Shown here piece after piece: positions 17,281-26,752 of a DNA stretch of 64,000 nt; the first letter of the stretch is position 1, and each line of letters begins with the position of its first letter. The position numbers and the translations under genes are program-made. The notes under the pieces were generated by a model that was not told the DNA's origin, made no database searches, and worked only from the letters and a program-made list of their open reading frames with translations. The DNA comes from Roseicyclus marinus (GTDB lineage: Bacteria > Pseudomonadota > Alphaproteobacteria > Rhodobacterales > Rhodobacteraceae), in NCBI RefSeq assembly GCF_030163795.1, contig NZ_JASJOF010000005.1, positions 62,001 to 126,000 on the forward strand, in the 5' to 3' direction.

Positions 17281-17724
17281 TCAATCATCGTCGCCATCAT
17301 CATCACTGTCGTCACTGTTGTCATCGTCGCGGTCATCGGAACCGTGATCATCGGGGCCGTCGTCGTCATCATCGTCGTAATCATCGTCGTAATCATCGTC
17401 GCCGTCATCGTCGTCCAAGGTAAAGTCGCTGTCCTCGCGATCGAACTCGACACCCACGCGCCCTCTGTCATCGGCATCCGCAAGTTCGATTTCCGAGTCG
17501 AGGATCGCCCCGGACACTGCATCGTAGATCACCTCGATCTTCTGGTCGCCCAGCGTAGCCTCGATCTTGATCTGCGTGGGGGCTTGGTTCACCTCGATAT
17601 AGGTATAGCCACGCGCCTGATATTCGCTGACGAGCCTGTCGATATCGACAAGGCCCTGCGCCGAGGCGGGTCCAGTCAGGGCAAGCCCCGCGGCGCTGGT
17701 GGTCAAAAGAAAGCGTTTCATCAT
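17281..17724 (-). CDS. Secreted PepSY-like protein with poly-Asp tail (first gene)
   Basis: This 147-aa protein starts with a Sec signal peptide (MMKRFLLTTSAAGLALTGPA, cleavage after SAQ). Residues 24-80 form a PepSY-like unit (VDIDRLVSEYQARGYTYIEV, then IKIEATLGDQKIEVIYD and SGAILDSE). From about residue 104 the chain is Asp-dominated with Gly, Ser, Tyr and Arg interspersed. AAGGAG lies 6 bases before the double ATG at 17724/17721, a strong translation start. It leads a three-gene minus-strand cluster with a second PepSY-like protein (86-base gap) and a membrane LuxR regulator. It probably acts outside the inner membrane. A function beyond that is not deducible. Confidence 0.75.
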   Translation of the reverse strand: MMKRFLLTTSAAGLALTGPASAQGLVDIDRLVSEYQARGYTYIEVNQAPTQIKIEATLGDQKIEVIYDAVSGAILDSEIELADADDRGRVGVEFDREDSDFTLDDDDGDDDYDDDYDDDDDDGPDDHGSDDRDDDNSDDSDDDGDDD

Positions 17725-17813
17725 TTCGATCTCCTTTCATGCTGCGCAGCCGGCAAAGGGTGCCGACCGTCTCAGCAAAAGGAGCCGTCAGGCCATCGTT
17801 GGCCATGGCATAC

Positions 17814-17859
17814 GGGTTTATCCGGCGGGGCGTAAACCCACCGCCAAGCGGCATAAACC
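17814..17859. promoter_or_regulatory. TAAACC repeat cluster upstream of the PepSY-LuxR operon
   Basis: GGGTTTA (17814-17820) and TAAACCC (17833-17839) form a perfect inverted repeat, and a second TAAACC follows at 17854-17859, 21 bases (two helical turns) after the first. The cluster lies 90-135 bases upstream of the first PepSY-like gene and after the trpB stop. Phased direct and inverted copies suggest an operator, perhaps for the LuxR-type protein. This is inference. Confidence 0.4.
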
Positions 17860-17885
17860 GAAGTGATAGAGGATCAGGTGCCCGG

Positions 17886-19115
17886 TCAGGCCCCGGTCAT
17901 GTCCCAACCGAGCGCGCGGGCGACGGTAAAGATATCCTTGTCGCCCCGGCCGCACATGTTCATCACGATGATATGGTCGCGCGGCAGGTCGGGCGCGATC
18001 TTTGTGACATGGGCCAGCGCGTGGCTGGGTTCCAGCGCGGGGATGATGCCTTCGGTCTCGCAAGAGAGCTGGAAGGCATCAAGCGCCTCGGTATCGGTGA
18101 TCGAGACATATTGCGCCCGCCCGATATCGTGCAGCCACGCATGTTCCGGCCCGATGCCCGGATAGTCGAGGCCCGCCGAAATCGAATGCCCTTCGAGAAT
18201 CTGGCCATCCTCGTCCTGCAACAGGTAGGTGCGATTGCCATGCAGCACGCCCGGCCGACCACCAGTCAGACTGGCGCAATGCTCCATCTTGTCATTGACG
18301 CCCTTGCCGCCCGCCTCGACGCCTATGATCGCCACCTCCTTGTCGTCGAGGAAGGGATAGAACAGGCCCATCGCATTCGACCCGCCGCCGATGGCCGCGA
18401 TGATCGTATCGGGCAGCCGCCCCTCGGCTTCCATCATCTGCTCGCGGGTTTCCTTGCCGATGATCGACTGAAAATCGCGGACCATCGCCGGGTAGGGGTG
18501 CGGACCTGCAACCGTACCGATGCAATAAAAGGTGTCGCGCACATTGGTGACCCAATCGCGCAGCGCGTCATTCATCGCATCCTTCAGCGTGCCGCGCCCG
18601 GAGGTGACCGGGATCACCTCGGCCCCCAGAAGCTTCATCCGGAACACGTTGGGCGCCTGTCGCTGCACGTCATGCGCGCCCATGTAGACCACGCATTTCA
18701 AGCCGAACTTGGCACAGACCGTGGCGGTCGCAACACCGTGCTGGCCCGCGCCGGTTTCCGCGATGATCCGCGTCTTGCCCATGCGGCGGGCAAGGATGAT
18801 CTGGCCCAGCACGTTGTTGATCTTGTGCGCGCCGGTGTGGTTCAGCTCGTCCCGCTTGAAATAGATCTTGGCCCCGCCCAGACGCTCGGTCAGGCGCTCC
18901 GCGTAATAAAGCGGGCTGGGGCGGCCAACGTAATGCTTCCAGAGATAGTCCATCTCGTCCCAGAAACTCTGGTCCGTCTTGGCATGTTCGTATTGGGCCT
19001 CAAGCTCGAGGATGAGCGGCATCAGGGTCTCGGAGACGAAGCGCCCGCCGAAATCGCCAAACCGCCCCTTTTCGTCCGGACCGGTCATGAAGCTGTTCAG
19101 GATATCTTCGGGCAT
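17886..19115 (-). CDS. trpB: Tryptophan synthase beta chain
   Basis: TrpB (409 aa) condenses indole with serine on PLP to make tryptophan. The PLP lysine lies in [16 protein letters not shown], the phosphate-binding loop is [13 protein letters not shown], and [12 protein letters not shown] and [15 protein letters not shown] are typical. The length and both ends are normal. It is the last gene of an ihfB-lapA-trpF-trpB series on the minus strand. The 79-base gap after trpF contains a small inverted repeat (CCGGTC/GACCGG, 19161-19186), which could be a processing or regulatory hairpin. trpA is not in the window. No trp leader peptide was found. Confidence 0.97.
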   Translation of the reverse strand: MPEDILNSFMTGPDEKGRFGDFGGRFVSETLMPLILELEAQYEHAKTDQSFWDEMDYLWKHYVGRPSPLYYAERLTERLGGAKIYFKRDELNHTGAHKINNVLGQIILARRMGKTRIIAETGAGQHGVATATVCAKFGLKCVVYMGAHDVQRQAPNVFRMKLLGAEVIPVTSGRGTLKDAMNDALRDWVTNVRDTFYCIGTVAGPHPYPAMVRDFQSIIGKETREQMMEAEGRLPDTIIAAIGGGSNAMGLFYPFLDDKEVAIIGVEAGGKGVNDKMEHCASLTGGRPGVLHGNRTYLLQDEDGQILEGHSISAGLDYPGIGPEHAWLHDIGRAQYVSITDTEALDAFQLSCETEGIIPALEPSHALAHVTKIAPDLPRDHIIVMNMCGRGDKDIFTVARALGWDMTGA

Positions 19116-19194
19116 GGGCCTGACCTCTGCTGGTTCGGGGTGAAGGGGTAGCGCGCGGACCCGGTCGGGGCAAGGGCCGAGACCGGCCGGCGCG

Positions 19195-19845
19195 TCACGC
19201 GGCCCCTGTGTCGAGCGCCCGGGCGAAATCCATCATCCGGCCTGCATCCTTGATCCCCGGCGCGCTTTCGACCCCAGAGGAGACATCGACTTGACGCGCG
19301 CCTGTCAGCCGCACGGCCTCGGCCACGTTGTCGGGCGAAAGCCCCCCTGCCAGCATCCACGGCTTCTTCCAGTATTTCCGGCCTGCCAGAAGCCGCCAGT
19401 CAAAGGACAGACCATTGCCGCCGGGCAGATCCGCGCCCTTGGGCGGCTTCGCATCGATCAGGAGCTGATCGGCCACCTCGGAAAAGGTGTCGATCTGGGC
19501 CAGATCCTCGGCCGTGGCGATCCCCAGCGCCTTCATCACCGGTAGGCCGTAACGGGCGCGCACCTGTGCGACACGCTCGGGGCTTTCGTGGCCATGTAGT
19601 TGCAGCATGTCGAGCGGAACGGCCGCGACGAGCGCATCAAGGGCGACATCATCGGCATCGACGGTCAAGGCTACCTTGGCGATGCCCGTCGGCACCTCGA
19701 GCGCAAGGTTGCGCGCGGCATCCATCGTGACATTACGGGGAGATTTCGGAAAGAAGACGAAGCCCACGTAGCGCGCCCCGGCCTCGGCTGCAGACTTGAT
19801 ATCCTGCGGCCGGGTCAGGCCGCAGAACTTGATCGCTGTCTGCAT
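19195..19845 (-). CDS. trpF: Phosphoribosylanthranilate isomerase
   Basis: TrpF (216 aa) performs the Amadori rearrangement of phosphoribosylanthranilate in tryptophan synthesis. The TIM barrel opens with [16 protein letters not shown] (catalytic Cys8), continues with [14 protein letters not shown] and [13 protein letters not shown], and ends with [12 protein letters not shown] and [15 protein letters not shown] (catalytic Asp in the VDVSSG motif). ATG 19845 is 4 bases after the lapA stop. An upstream in-frame start would add non-family residues. Cotranscription with lapA, and possibly ihfB, is likely. Confidence 0.96.
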   Translation of the reverse strand: MQTAIKFCGLTRPQDIKSAAEAGARYVGFVFFPKSPRNVTMDAARNLALEVPTGIAKVALTVDADDVALDALVAAVPLDMLQLHGHESPERVAQVRARYGLPVMKALGIATAEDLAQIDTFSEVADQLLIDAKPPKGADLPGGNGLSFDWRLLAGRKYWKKPWMLAGGLSPDNVAEAVRLTGARQVDVSSGVESAPGIKDAGRMMDFARALDTGAA

Positions 19846-19849
19846 CGGA

Positions 19850-20221
19850 TCAGCGGGCCGAACCCGAACGGCCATCGACCAGCGCCAGGATCTCGTCCTC
19901 GCTGCCCTGCGCCGGACCCTTGAGCGTGGTCATCTCACGCTCGAGCGCGCGGGCGGTCTGCTTGTGGGTCTTGGCTTCGACCCGGTAGCGGTGTTCGCGC
20001 AGCCATTCCCAGACGAAACCGACCAGAACGCCGATGGTCACGGCCCCCAATACCACGAGGAACAAGGGCAGCTCGATCGCGTACTGGATCCCGAACCAAC
20101 CCGCCAGATCGGGCGGGATCACCTCCAGCGTCACGGTCTCGCGGTTGGCCATCGCCATCAGGACAAGAGCCAGCGCCACGGTGACGAGGAAGAGGTATTT
20201 CAGGTATCGCAGAATGATCAT
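19850..20221 (-). CDS. lapA: LapA-family (DUF1049) membrane protein
   Basis: This 123-aa protein has two transmembrane helices (about residues 7-25 and 50-71) followed by a charged cytoplasmic tail with coiled-coil character ([20 protein letters not shown]). The first helix runs into [12 protein letters not shown], the usual DUF1049/LapA boundary. LapA works with LapB in lipopolysaccharide-synthesis control in E. coli. A direct role in this lineage is inferred, and no lapB lies next to it. It follows ihfB after 22 bases and precedes trpF by 4 bases, a common rhodobacterial gene order. Confidence 0.8.
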   Translation of the reverse strand: MIILRYLKYLFLVTVALALVLMAMANRETVTLEVIPPDLAGWFGIQYAIELPLFLVVLGAVTIGVLVGFVWEWLREHRYRVEAKTHKQTARALEREMTTLKGPAQGSEDEILALVDGRSGSAR

Positions 20222-20243
20222 GTCGAGCAGTCCTTGGGGTCGG

Positions 20244-20528
20244 TCACGCGTCGCCGTTCAACCGATCGCGTAGCAGTTTGCCCGCCTTGAAGAAAGGGAC
20301 GTGCTTTTCCTCGACCGCGACGCTTTCGCCGGTGCGCGGATTGCGGCCGGTGCGGGCGTCGCGCTGCTTGACCGAAAAGGCGCCGAAGCCGCGCAATTCG
20401 ACCCGGTTGCCGCTCGCCATCGCCTCGATGATCTCTTCGAAGATCGCGTTCACGATCCTTTCGACGTCACGTTGGTAGAGATGCGGGTTCTCGTCCGACA
20501 GCTTCTGGATCAGCTCGGAGCGTATCAT
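20244..20528 (-). CDS. ihfB: Integration host factor subunit beta
   Basis: IHF-beta (94 aa) pairs with IHF-alpha to bend [41 protein letters not shown] and [20 protein letters not shown] (including the GRNP-type arm tip) are diagnostic. GGGAGGG lies 8-9 bases before ATG 20528. The gene is first in an apparent ihfB-lapA-trpF run. The 210 bases between it and hyuB hold no gene. A TATAGT hexamer on the minus strand (20574-20579) could be its -10 element. In many alphaproteobacteria ihfB follows rpsA, but here the two are 12 kb apart. Confidence 0.96.
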   Translation of the reverse strand: MIRSELIQKLSDENPHLYQRDVERIVNAIFEEIIEAMASGNRVELRGFGAFSVKQRDARTGRNPRTGESVAVEEKHVPFFKAGKLLRDRLNGDA

Positions 20529-20738
20529 CGTGGCGTCCCTCCCAAGTGACAGCGCTTGTATTCTTTCGGGGCACTATAGGCGCATTCTTTTTCGATGAAT
20601 ACAGCCAAGCCACGGGAAATGGGGCGGTTTCACGGCCCCGATGGCCGGTGTCGGGCGGAAATCGGGGCCGCGAGTGGCCTTGGGACGCCACCCCGCCACC
20701 GCCTGCACAGCCCGAACAGATGCGATTCGCGGACAGGC

Positions 20739-22394
20739 TCAGCCCTTGTTCGGGACCTGTCCGTAGTCACGCGCGGCGGATACGGCGTCGATCAGGCCCG
20801 CCTCCAGATCGGCGGCGAGCGCTTTGGGATCACGCCCCGATGGAGCGCCGTAACCGCCCCCGCCGGGCAGGGACAGGCGCAGGCGCTGCCCCGCCGGAAT
20901 GGCCTGTCGCCCCTTGGACCGAAGCGGCGTGCCATCGGCCAATTCGACGCGGCCCGGTGCCCCCGGCTGCCCGCCCTCGCGTCCCCGCGCGGGGTGGTCG
21001 ACCCGATCGAACATGGCGTTGAACCACAGCGCGTAGCCCTCCCGCGCGCCGATCTCGATCACCTGACCCAGCCCGCCGCGCAGGGTCCCGGCCCCACCGG
21101 AATTGGGGCGCAAATCCTTGCGCCAGACGATGATAGGGCCGACATGCTCCGTCGCCTCGACACTCATCGTGGACACGCCCGAGGGGAAGGCCGTGGCCGA
21201 CAGCCCGTCAAGCCGAGGCCGCGCACCCGTTCCGCCCGAATTGAACATCAGGATTTCCGCAGGCGGCAGCCCGCTGTGAGGATCAAGGGGGCGCGCCGAG
21301 ATCTGGATGTTCCACAGCGCCGAAGCACCTTCGGCAGGAACGGTGCCTGGCATAGACCGATGCAGCGCGCCAAGCACCACATCGGGCACCAGATGCCCAA
21401 GGACATGGCGCACCGACACCGGCGCGGGTCGGCGCGCGGCAAGGATCGACCCCTCGGGCGCAGAGATGACAAAGGGCGCAAGGCTTCCCGCGTTGTTCGG
21501 CACTTCGGGGGCGATGGCGCATTTCAGCGCGTAGCAGGCATAGGCGCGGGTATAGACCTCGGGCACGTTCACGCCAAAACTGCTCATCCCGCTGGTGCCG
21601 GTGAAATCCGCCACGATCCGCGATCCTTCGGCCTGCAGGGTCACGACCATCTCGACCGGCGCCTCGAACCCATCGACGGTCATGGTGTTGCGATAGTGTC
21701 CGGGCGGCACGGCGGCGATGGCCGCCTCGGTCGCCCGCCTGCTTGCGGTCAGAATGAACTCGGACAGCGCATCCAGATCGTCGATCCCGAACTCATCCAG
21801 CATCGCCTGCAACCGCCGGTCCCCCGCCGCATTGCAGGCCGCCAGCGAATACAGATCGCCGACCGTCTGGTCGGGTGTGCGGACATTGGCGCGGACGATG
21901 CGGATCAGCATGTCGTTGACCACGCCCCGTTCCGCGAATTTCGAGATCGGGATCAGCAATCCCTCCTCGTAGACCTCGCGGCCATCGGGGCCGAAACCGC
22001 GCCCGCCGATGTCGACGACATGGGCCGTGGCGGCGAAGAAACCGATCAGAAGGCCGCGTCGGAACACCGGGGTCACGACCGTGATGTCATGCAGATGGCC
22101 CGTTCCCATCCAAGGATCGTTCGTCAGGTAGACATCGCCTTCATGGATGTTCTGCGCCCCGATGCCCGCGATGAAATGGCCGACGCTTTCGGCCATGGCG
22201 TTCACATGGCCCGGCGTGCCGGTGACGGCCTGCGCCATCATCCGCCCCTGCCGGTCGAACAATCCCGCCGACAGATCGCCCGCCTCCCGCACCGAGGTGG
22301 AAAAAGCGGTGCGGATCAGCGTCGTCGCCTGTTCCTCGACCACCGCGATCAGGCGGTTCCACATGATCTGGAAATCAATGCTGTCGGGGGTCAT
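20739..22394 (-). CDS. hyuB: Hydantoinase B / oxoprolinase B-type subunit
   Basis: This HyuB-family protein (551 aa) is the partner that, with HyuA, hydrolyses cyclic amides such as hydantoins, 5-oxoproline or lactams using ATP. Family motifs are YLTNDPWMGTGHLHDITVV, VVDIGGRGFGPDGREVYEEG, NAGSLAPFVISAPEGS and LSLPGGGGYG near the end. ATG 22394 overlaps the hyuA stop as ATGA, with AGGAGG upstream, which fixes the start although the frame stays open much further. It is the last gene of the eight-gene minus-strand operon that begins at dctP. The true substrate cannot be read from sequence. Confidence 0.88.
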   Translation of the reverse strand: MTPDSIDFQIMWNRLIAVVEEQATTLIRTAFSTSVREAGDLSAGLFDRQGRMMAQAVTGTPGHVNAMAESVGHFIAGIGAQNIHEGDVYLTNDPWMGTGHLHDITVVTPVFRRGLLIGFFAATAHVVDIGGRGFGPDGREVYEEGLLIPISKFAERGVVNDMLIRIVRANVRTPDQTVGDLYSLAACNAAGDRRLQAMLDEFGIDDLDALSEFILTASRRATEAAIAAVPPGHYRNTMTVDGFEAPVEMVVTLQAEGSRIVADFTGTSGMSSFGVNVPEVYTRAYACYALKCAIAPEVPNNAGSLAPFVISAPEGSILAARRPAPVSVRHVLGHLVPDVVLGALHRSMPGTVPAEGASALWNIQISARPLDPHSGLPPAEILMFNSGGTGARPRLDGLSATAFPSGVSTMSVEATEHVGPIIVWRKDLRPNSGGAGTLRGGLGQVIEIGAREGYALWFNAMFDRVDHPARGREGGQPGAPGRVELADGTPLRSKGRQAIPAGQRLRLSLPGGGGYGAPSGRDPKALAADLEAGLIDAVSAARDYGQVPNKG

Positions 22395-24475
22395 GCGATA
22401 TCCTCCTTGCGGATCAGCAAAAGGCACCCATCCGCCTGCCCGACGGCGCGGAAAGCCGAGGTGACGATGGTCGATGTCTCGTCCTCGGTGATGATCGCGG
22501 GGCCATCGACCCAAGCGCCTGCGATCATGTCGGCGCGGGCGATTTCGACGGCCTCGACCTCCTGACGCAGGGCTGCATCGAAAAACCGGCGGATCCGACC
22601 CCGCGCGGCCGGGCTGCCCCCGAGGCGACGCTCGACCGGGGCCGGATCGGGCGCGCGGGTGGCCACGGTCAGCGACCAATTGGTGATCTCGGGGACCAAC
22701 CCTTCGATGATCCGGCCAAAGAGGGTGCGATAGGCGGTCTCGAACGCGGTGATCAGACCCGGCACATCGCTGGCGGAAAACCGGTCCTGCGCCAGCGGAA
22801 CGGGGATTTCCCACCCCTGCCCCCGGTAGCGCATGAAGGCCGTCAGCCGCGTCACGGTTTCCGCCCCTGCCGCCCCCACCTCGACAAAGGCGCGGGCCTC
22901 GGCCTCCATCGCGGCAAGCGTCGCGTTGACCAGATCGGCATCGAACCCGTCGAGCGGCTGGAACAACCCGCGCGTCGCCTCGAAACTCACGGGCGCGCGC
23001 AGAAAGCCAATGGCCGATCCGACCCCGGCACCGGGCGGGATCAACAGGGCCCTCAGCCCCAGCTTCTCGCACAAACGACAAGCGTGCAGCGGCGCGCCGC
23101 CGCCGAAGGCAACCATGGTGAACGCCTCGATATCGCGGCCGTTTTCCACCGCATGGACACGGGCCGCATTGGCCATGTTCTCGTCCACCATCTCGGTCAC
23201 GCCGAAGGCTGCGGCTTGAACGTCCAGACCCTGCTGCCCCGCAACGCCGGCCATCGCACCTTCGGCCAGTTCCGCCGACAGCGGGATCGCCCCGCCCGCG
23301 AAAGCCTCCGGATCGAGCCGCCCGAGGATCAGGTTGGCATCGGTCACCGTGGGCTCGCTCCCACCGCGCTGGTAGCAGGCCGGGCCGGGTTCGGACCCGG
23401 CCGAGCGCGGGCCGACCTGTATCCGCCCCATCCTATCCACGGAGGCGATGGAACCGCCACCTGCCCCGATCTCGACCATCTCGACCACGGGTGTGGAAAC
23501 GATCATCCCCGAGCCCTTCTTGAACCGGTAGGTGCGGGCGATTTCGAAGGAATTCGCCGTCTTGGGGGTCGCCTGTTCCACAAGGCAGATCTTGGCCGTG
23601 GTGCCGCCCATGTCGAAACTCAGCACCCGGTCGATCCCGTGCGCGCGCGCATAGCCCGCCGCAAAGATCGCACCGCCCGCGGGCCCCGATTCCAGCAGGC
23701 GCACCGGCTGTTCGGCAGCCGTCTCGACCGAGATCAACCCGCCCCCCGAATGCATCAGGAAGACAGGCGCACCGATCCCCGCGCCGCGCAGCTTGTCGAC
23801 CAGCCGCCCCAGATAGGCAGAGACCTGCGGCTGGACATAGGCATTGGCGATGACCGTGTTGAAGCGCGGCAATTCCCGCAACTGGGGCGAGATGACCGAG
23901 GAGATCGACACCGAAAGCCCCGGCGCGACCTCGGCCAGCGCCTCGGCCATCATCCGTTCATGGGCATCATTGGCATAGGCATGGAGCAGGCCGATGGCGA
24001 CCGCCTCGTAACCTTCGGCCGCGATCTTCGCGGCCATCGCGCGCGCCTCTGCCATATCAAGGGCCAAGAGCACCTCACCCTTGGGGCCGATACGCTCGGA
24101 CAGGGTAAAGCGGTCCTTGCGAGGCACCAGCGGCAGGGGCAGCGTCAGGTTCAGGTCGTATTGCTCGAACCGGTTCTCGGACCGCATCTCGATCACGTCG
24201 CGGAACCCTTCGGTCGTGATGAAGGCCATGCGCGCCCCGCGCCGTTCGATCAGTGCATTGGTGACGAGCGTGGTGCCATGGATCACCTGCGTGATGTCGC
24301 CGGGCTCGATGCCCGCCTGCCGCGTGGCAGACAGGATCGCGGACAGGATCGCGCGCTCGGGCTGGGCGTAATCGGTCAGCACCTTGCCAGTGACGAGACC
24401 CCGCCCGGTATCGAGCGCCACATCGGTAAAGGTGCCGCCGATATCGACGCCGACCCGGTTCGGGGGCAAAGCCAT
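22391..24475 (-). CDS. hyuA: Hydantoinase A / oxoprolinase A-type ATPase subunit
   Basis: This HyuA-family protein (694 aa) has an ASKHA ATPase-like fold. The phosphate-1 motif is VGVDIGGTFTDVAL (Asp11-Asp18), and the second phosphate loop is SFDMGGTTAKICLV. EIGAGGGSIASVD and PGPACYQRGGSEPTVTDANL complete the signature. It would phosphorylate the cyclic amide before hydrolysis by HyuB. ATG 24475 comes one base after the stop of the DAO gene (TGACATG) and hyuB overlaps its end, so the three genes are translated together. It is separate from the fused paralogue at 30394-34011, from which it clearly differs in sequence. Confidence 0.9.
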   Translation of the reverse strand: MALPPNRVGVDIGGTFTDVALDTGRGLVTGKVLTDYAQPERAILSAILSATRQAGIEPGDITQVIHGTTLVTNALIERRGARMAFITTEGFRDVIEMRSENRFEQYDLNLTLPLPLVPRKDRFTLSERIGPKGEVLLALDMAEARAMAAKIAAEGYEAVAIGLLHAYANDAHERMMAEALAEVAPGLSVSISSVISPQLRELPRFNTVIANAYVQPQVSAYLGRLVDKLRGAGIGAPVFLMHSGGGLISVETAAEQPVRLLESGPAGGAIFAAGYARAHGIDRVLSFDMGGTTAKICLVEQATPKTANSFEIARTYRFKKGSGMIVSTPVVEMVEIGAGGGSIASVDRMGRIQVGPRSAGSEPGPACYQRGGSEPTVTDANLILGRLDPEAFAGGAIPLSAELAEGAMAGVAGQQGLDVQAAAFGVTEMVDENMANAARVHAVENGRDIEAFTMVAFGGGAPLHACRLCEKLGLRALLIPPGAGVGSAIGFLRAPVSFEATRGLFQPLDGFDADLVNATLAAMEAEARAFVEVGAAGAETVTRLTAFMRYRGQGWEIPVPLAQDRFSASDVPGLITAFETAYRTLFGRIIEGLVPEITNWSLTVATRAPDPAPVERRLGGSPAARGRIRRFFDAALRQEVEAVEIARADMIAGAWVDGPAIITEDETSTIVTSAFRAVGQADGCLLLIRKEDIA

Positions 24476-24476
24476 G

Positions 24477-25757
24477 TCAAAAACCCTTGAGGAACTGGTT
24501 GGCGACAAAGGACAGGTCATAGACCCGCCGCATCAGCGGTGCGGTCGGCACCGCCGCAGGATCCGTCACCGGCAGCGGCAGATCGGCAATATCCGTCCCC
24601 GTCAGCAGATCGGCCATCGCCTGGCCGAAAATCGTGCCGGTGATGATCCCCCGCCCGTTGTAGCCGATGGGGGTATAAAGCCCCTCGTCCAGCACATGGA
24701 TGCGCGGCAGGTGGTCGGGCGTCATCGCGATCTGGCCATGCCACGCCTCCTCGAATTCCACGCGGCCCAGTCCGGGGTAAAGCCGTTTGAGCGTCCGCTC
24801 CGCCCAGCGCCGAGACAAGCCGCCGTCGCGGCTGCCGATGACCCGCCCCATGGACCCGATGATCAGCCGCCCCCGCGCGTCTCGCCGGATCGAGGTCATG
24901 ACAGGCGCCGTGTCCCAGACCCCTTGCCGACCCGGCAGGATATGTTCGGCCTCGGGCCCCAGCGGTACGGTGGCGAACTGGAAATAATGGATCGGGGTAA
25001 AGGTCGATTTCAGCCCCGGCCAAAGCGCATCGGTATAGGCATTCGTCCCCAGCACCACGGCCCGCGCCGTGACCGGCCCATGATCGGTCTCGACCCGCCA
25101 GCCGCCGCCTTGGTGCTTGTGCAGGTCGGTGACGCGCACGCCGGTGGATAGGCCCGCGCCCGCCGCCCGCGCCGCACGTGCCAGACCCCTTGCATAGCCC
25201 ATCGGGTTCACCGTGCCCGCGCGGTGGTCCAGTAGTCCGCCGACGTAGCGATCCGTCCCCAGAGCCTCTTCCGTCTGCGCCGCGTCCAGCATCTCGACCG
25301 GCTCGCCCATCGCGGTCCATTCGCGCCAACGCCCTTCCAGATCCCGCAGGCCGGATGCGGCATGGGCGGCATGGATCGTGCCCGCCCGCGTCGCCTCGCA
25401 CCGGATTTGGTGCCGCTCGATCAGGTCAAAGACCATCGCCGGCCCATCGGCAAAACGGCGCAGGAACCGCGGGCCATAATCCGGGCCAAGGGCCGCGCGC
25501 ACCTGTGCGGGCGGCATCCAGACACCGGCATTGACCAGCCCGACGTTCCGGCCCGATCCGCCATGCCCGATCTCATGGGCCTCGATCACATGGGCCGATA
25601 ATCCCGCCTGCGCAGCATGAAGCGCAGTGGAAAGCCCCGTGTAACCACCCCCCACGATAGCCAGGTCGACTCTTTCGGGCAAAGCCACCGGATCTGGCCG
25701 CGCCTCTTCGGCCGTGGCATCCCACAGCGAAATCGGTTCTCGCGCCGTCTTGTCCAT
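24477..25757 (-). CDS. FAD-dependent DAO-family oxidoreductase
   Basis: This 426-aa protein has the DAO/OrdL-type layout. A short N-terminal segment (ISLWDATAEEARP) leads into the FAD dinucleotide motif (DLAIVGGGYTGLSTALHAAQ, about residues 29-48). HEIGHGGSGRNVGLVN and the C-terminal GYNGRGIITGTIFGQ are typical of gamma-glutamylputrescine oxidase, sarcosine-oxidase and amine dehydrogenase relatives. The likely reaction is oxidation of a C-N bond of an amino or imino acid, with H2O2 or an electron acceptor. Its place directly before hyuAB suggests it oxidises the ring-opened or N-substituted product. ATG 25757 lacks a strong ribosome-binding site. Confidence 0.85.
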   Translation of the reverse strand: MDKTAREPISLWDATAEEARPDPVALPERVDLAIVGGGYTGLSTALHAAQAGLSAHVIEAHEIGHGGSGRNVGLVNAGVWMPPAQVRAALGPDYGPRFLRRFADGPAMVFDLIERHQIRCEATRAGTIHAAHAASGLRDLEGRWREWTAMGEPVEMLDAAQTEEALGTDRYVGGLLDHRAGTVNPMGYARGLARAARAAGAGLSTGVRVTDLHKHQGGGWRVETDHGPVTARAVVLGTNAYTDALWPGLKSTFTPIHYFQFATVPLGPEAEHILPGRQGVWDTAPVMTSIRRDARGRLIIGSMGRVIGSRDGGLSRRWAERTLKRLYPGLGRVEFEEAWHGQIAMTPDHLPRIHVLDEGLYTPIGYNGRGIITGTIFGQAMADLLTGTDIADLPLPVTDPAAVPTAPLMRRVYDLSFVANQFLKGF

Positions 25758-25813
25758 CCCCGCATCCCCGAAAGTCGCCTTGGCCACCTTGATGGCGAGG
25801 CCCGTGGGCAGTG

Positions 25814-26752
25814 TCAATTTGCCCCCGCGCCCGGCCCCGCCCGTCGTCGGCGGAGCGCGATCAGCCGCGGCAGGAGCAGCGGCGTCAGGTACATCGGCAC
25901 CTGAAAACACCCGATCATCAGCAACAGATCATCGGTCACCGCCGCAGGCAGAACGCCAAGGAAGAGCGCGACATTGCGATTTCCCGCGATCACCGCAAGC
26001 GCGGGCAGGTCGGGACCATCGCGCAGGACCAGCACGGCCAGCGCCTGCAGCCCAAAGCCGATGGCGCAGACCAGCGCCATGGCCAACCAGAAGCTTTCGG
26101 GATCCTCGCGGAGCGTTCGGCCCACCGCGCTCATGATGCCGATGACCACGACGGCCAATAGCACCGCGGCCAGCGCATCGATCCGGACAAAGGTTCGGGG
26201 TGTCGCCTGCACCATTCCCCGCGACCGGAGCCACAATGCCACGCCACCCGCCAGCGCGATGATGAGGAGCAGCCGAAACACCGCGCCGATCACCTCGGAC
26301 GCGCCGCCAAAGGCCGGGACGACCGCAAAGATCGGGACCACCGTCAAGGGCAAGAGGGCGGTACCGATCACCGTCTGCCGCAAGGCAGGCGCAGGGTCGC
26401 CCCCCGCCATTACCGCGAAATGCGCTGCCCCCGTCAGTGGCGCGGCGCACAAAAACAGGACAGCCCCCAGCGCGAATCCACCCTGCAAAAGCCCCGCCGC
26501 CGCCAGTGGCAGGGCCACGGCCAGCGGCAGCGCCAATTGCAGGACCAGCGCGCGCAATCCGGCGTGCATCAGCCCCGAGCGACCGATCCGCAACCCTTCG
26601 GGTCCGATCCGCAGCACGGCAAGAAACAACAAGATCACCACGACTGGCCCGATGATCGGGCGCAGCGCCTCGGCCAGCGTGGGCGAGACCAGACCGATCA
26701 CCAACCCACCGGGCAGCATCCAGCGCCCGCTCCGCGCGAGCCAGCTGATCAC
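25814..26752 (-). CDS. BASS/bile-acid:sodium-symporter-like transporter
   Basis: This 312-aa integral membrane protein has about ten hydrophobic segments. It shows the SBF/BASS-type repeat feature AGNRNVALFLGVL in the second half, and CAAPLTGAAHFAVMAG in the first half as the matching crossover region. The family includes Na+-coupled organic-anion carriers. The GTG start at 26752 overlaps the stop of the upstream regulator as GTGA. Its role next to a TRAP transporter could be export of an end product or uptake of a related acid. The substrate is unknown. Confidence 0.7.
   Translation of the reverse strand: MISWLARSGRWMLPGGLVIGLVSPTLAEALRPIIGPVVVILLFLAVLRIGPEGLRIGRSGLMHAGLRALVLQLALPLAVALPLAAAGLLQGGFALGAVLFLCAAPLTGAAHFAVMAGGDPAPALRQTVIGTALLPLTVVPIFAVVPAFGGASEVIGAVFRLLLIIALAGGVALWLRSRGMVQATPRTFVRIDALAAVLLAVVVIGIMSAVGRTLREDPESFWLAMALVCAIGFGLQALAVLVLRDGPDLPALAVIAGNRNVALFLGVLPAAVTDDLLLMIGCFQVPMYLTPLLLPRLIALRRRRAGPGAGAN

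Noticed and set aside
16811-17410. Triplet repeats as a possible CRISPR or satellite
   Set aside because: They are in-frame Asp codons of two secreted proteins, with no spacer structure.
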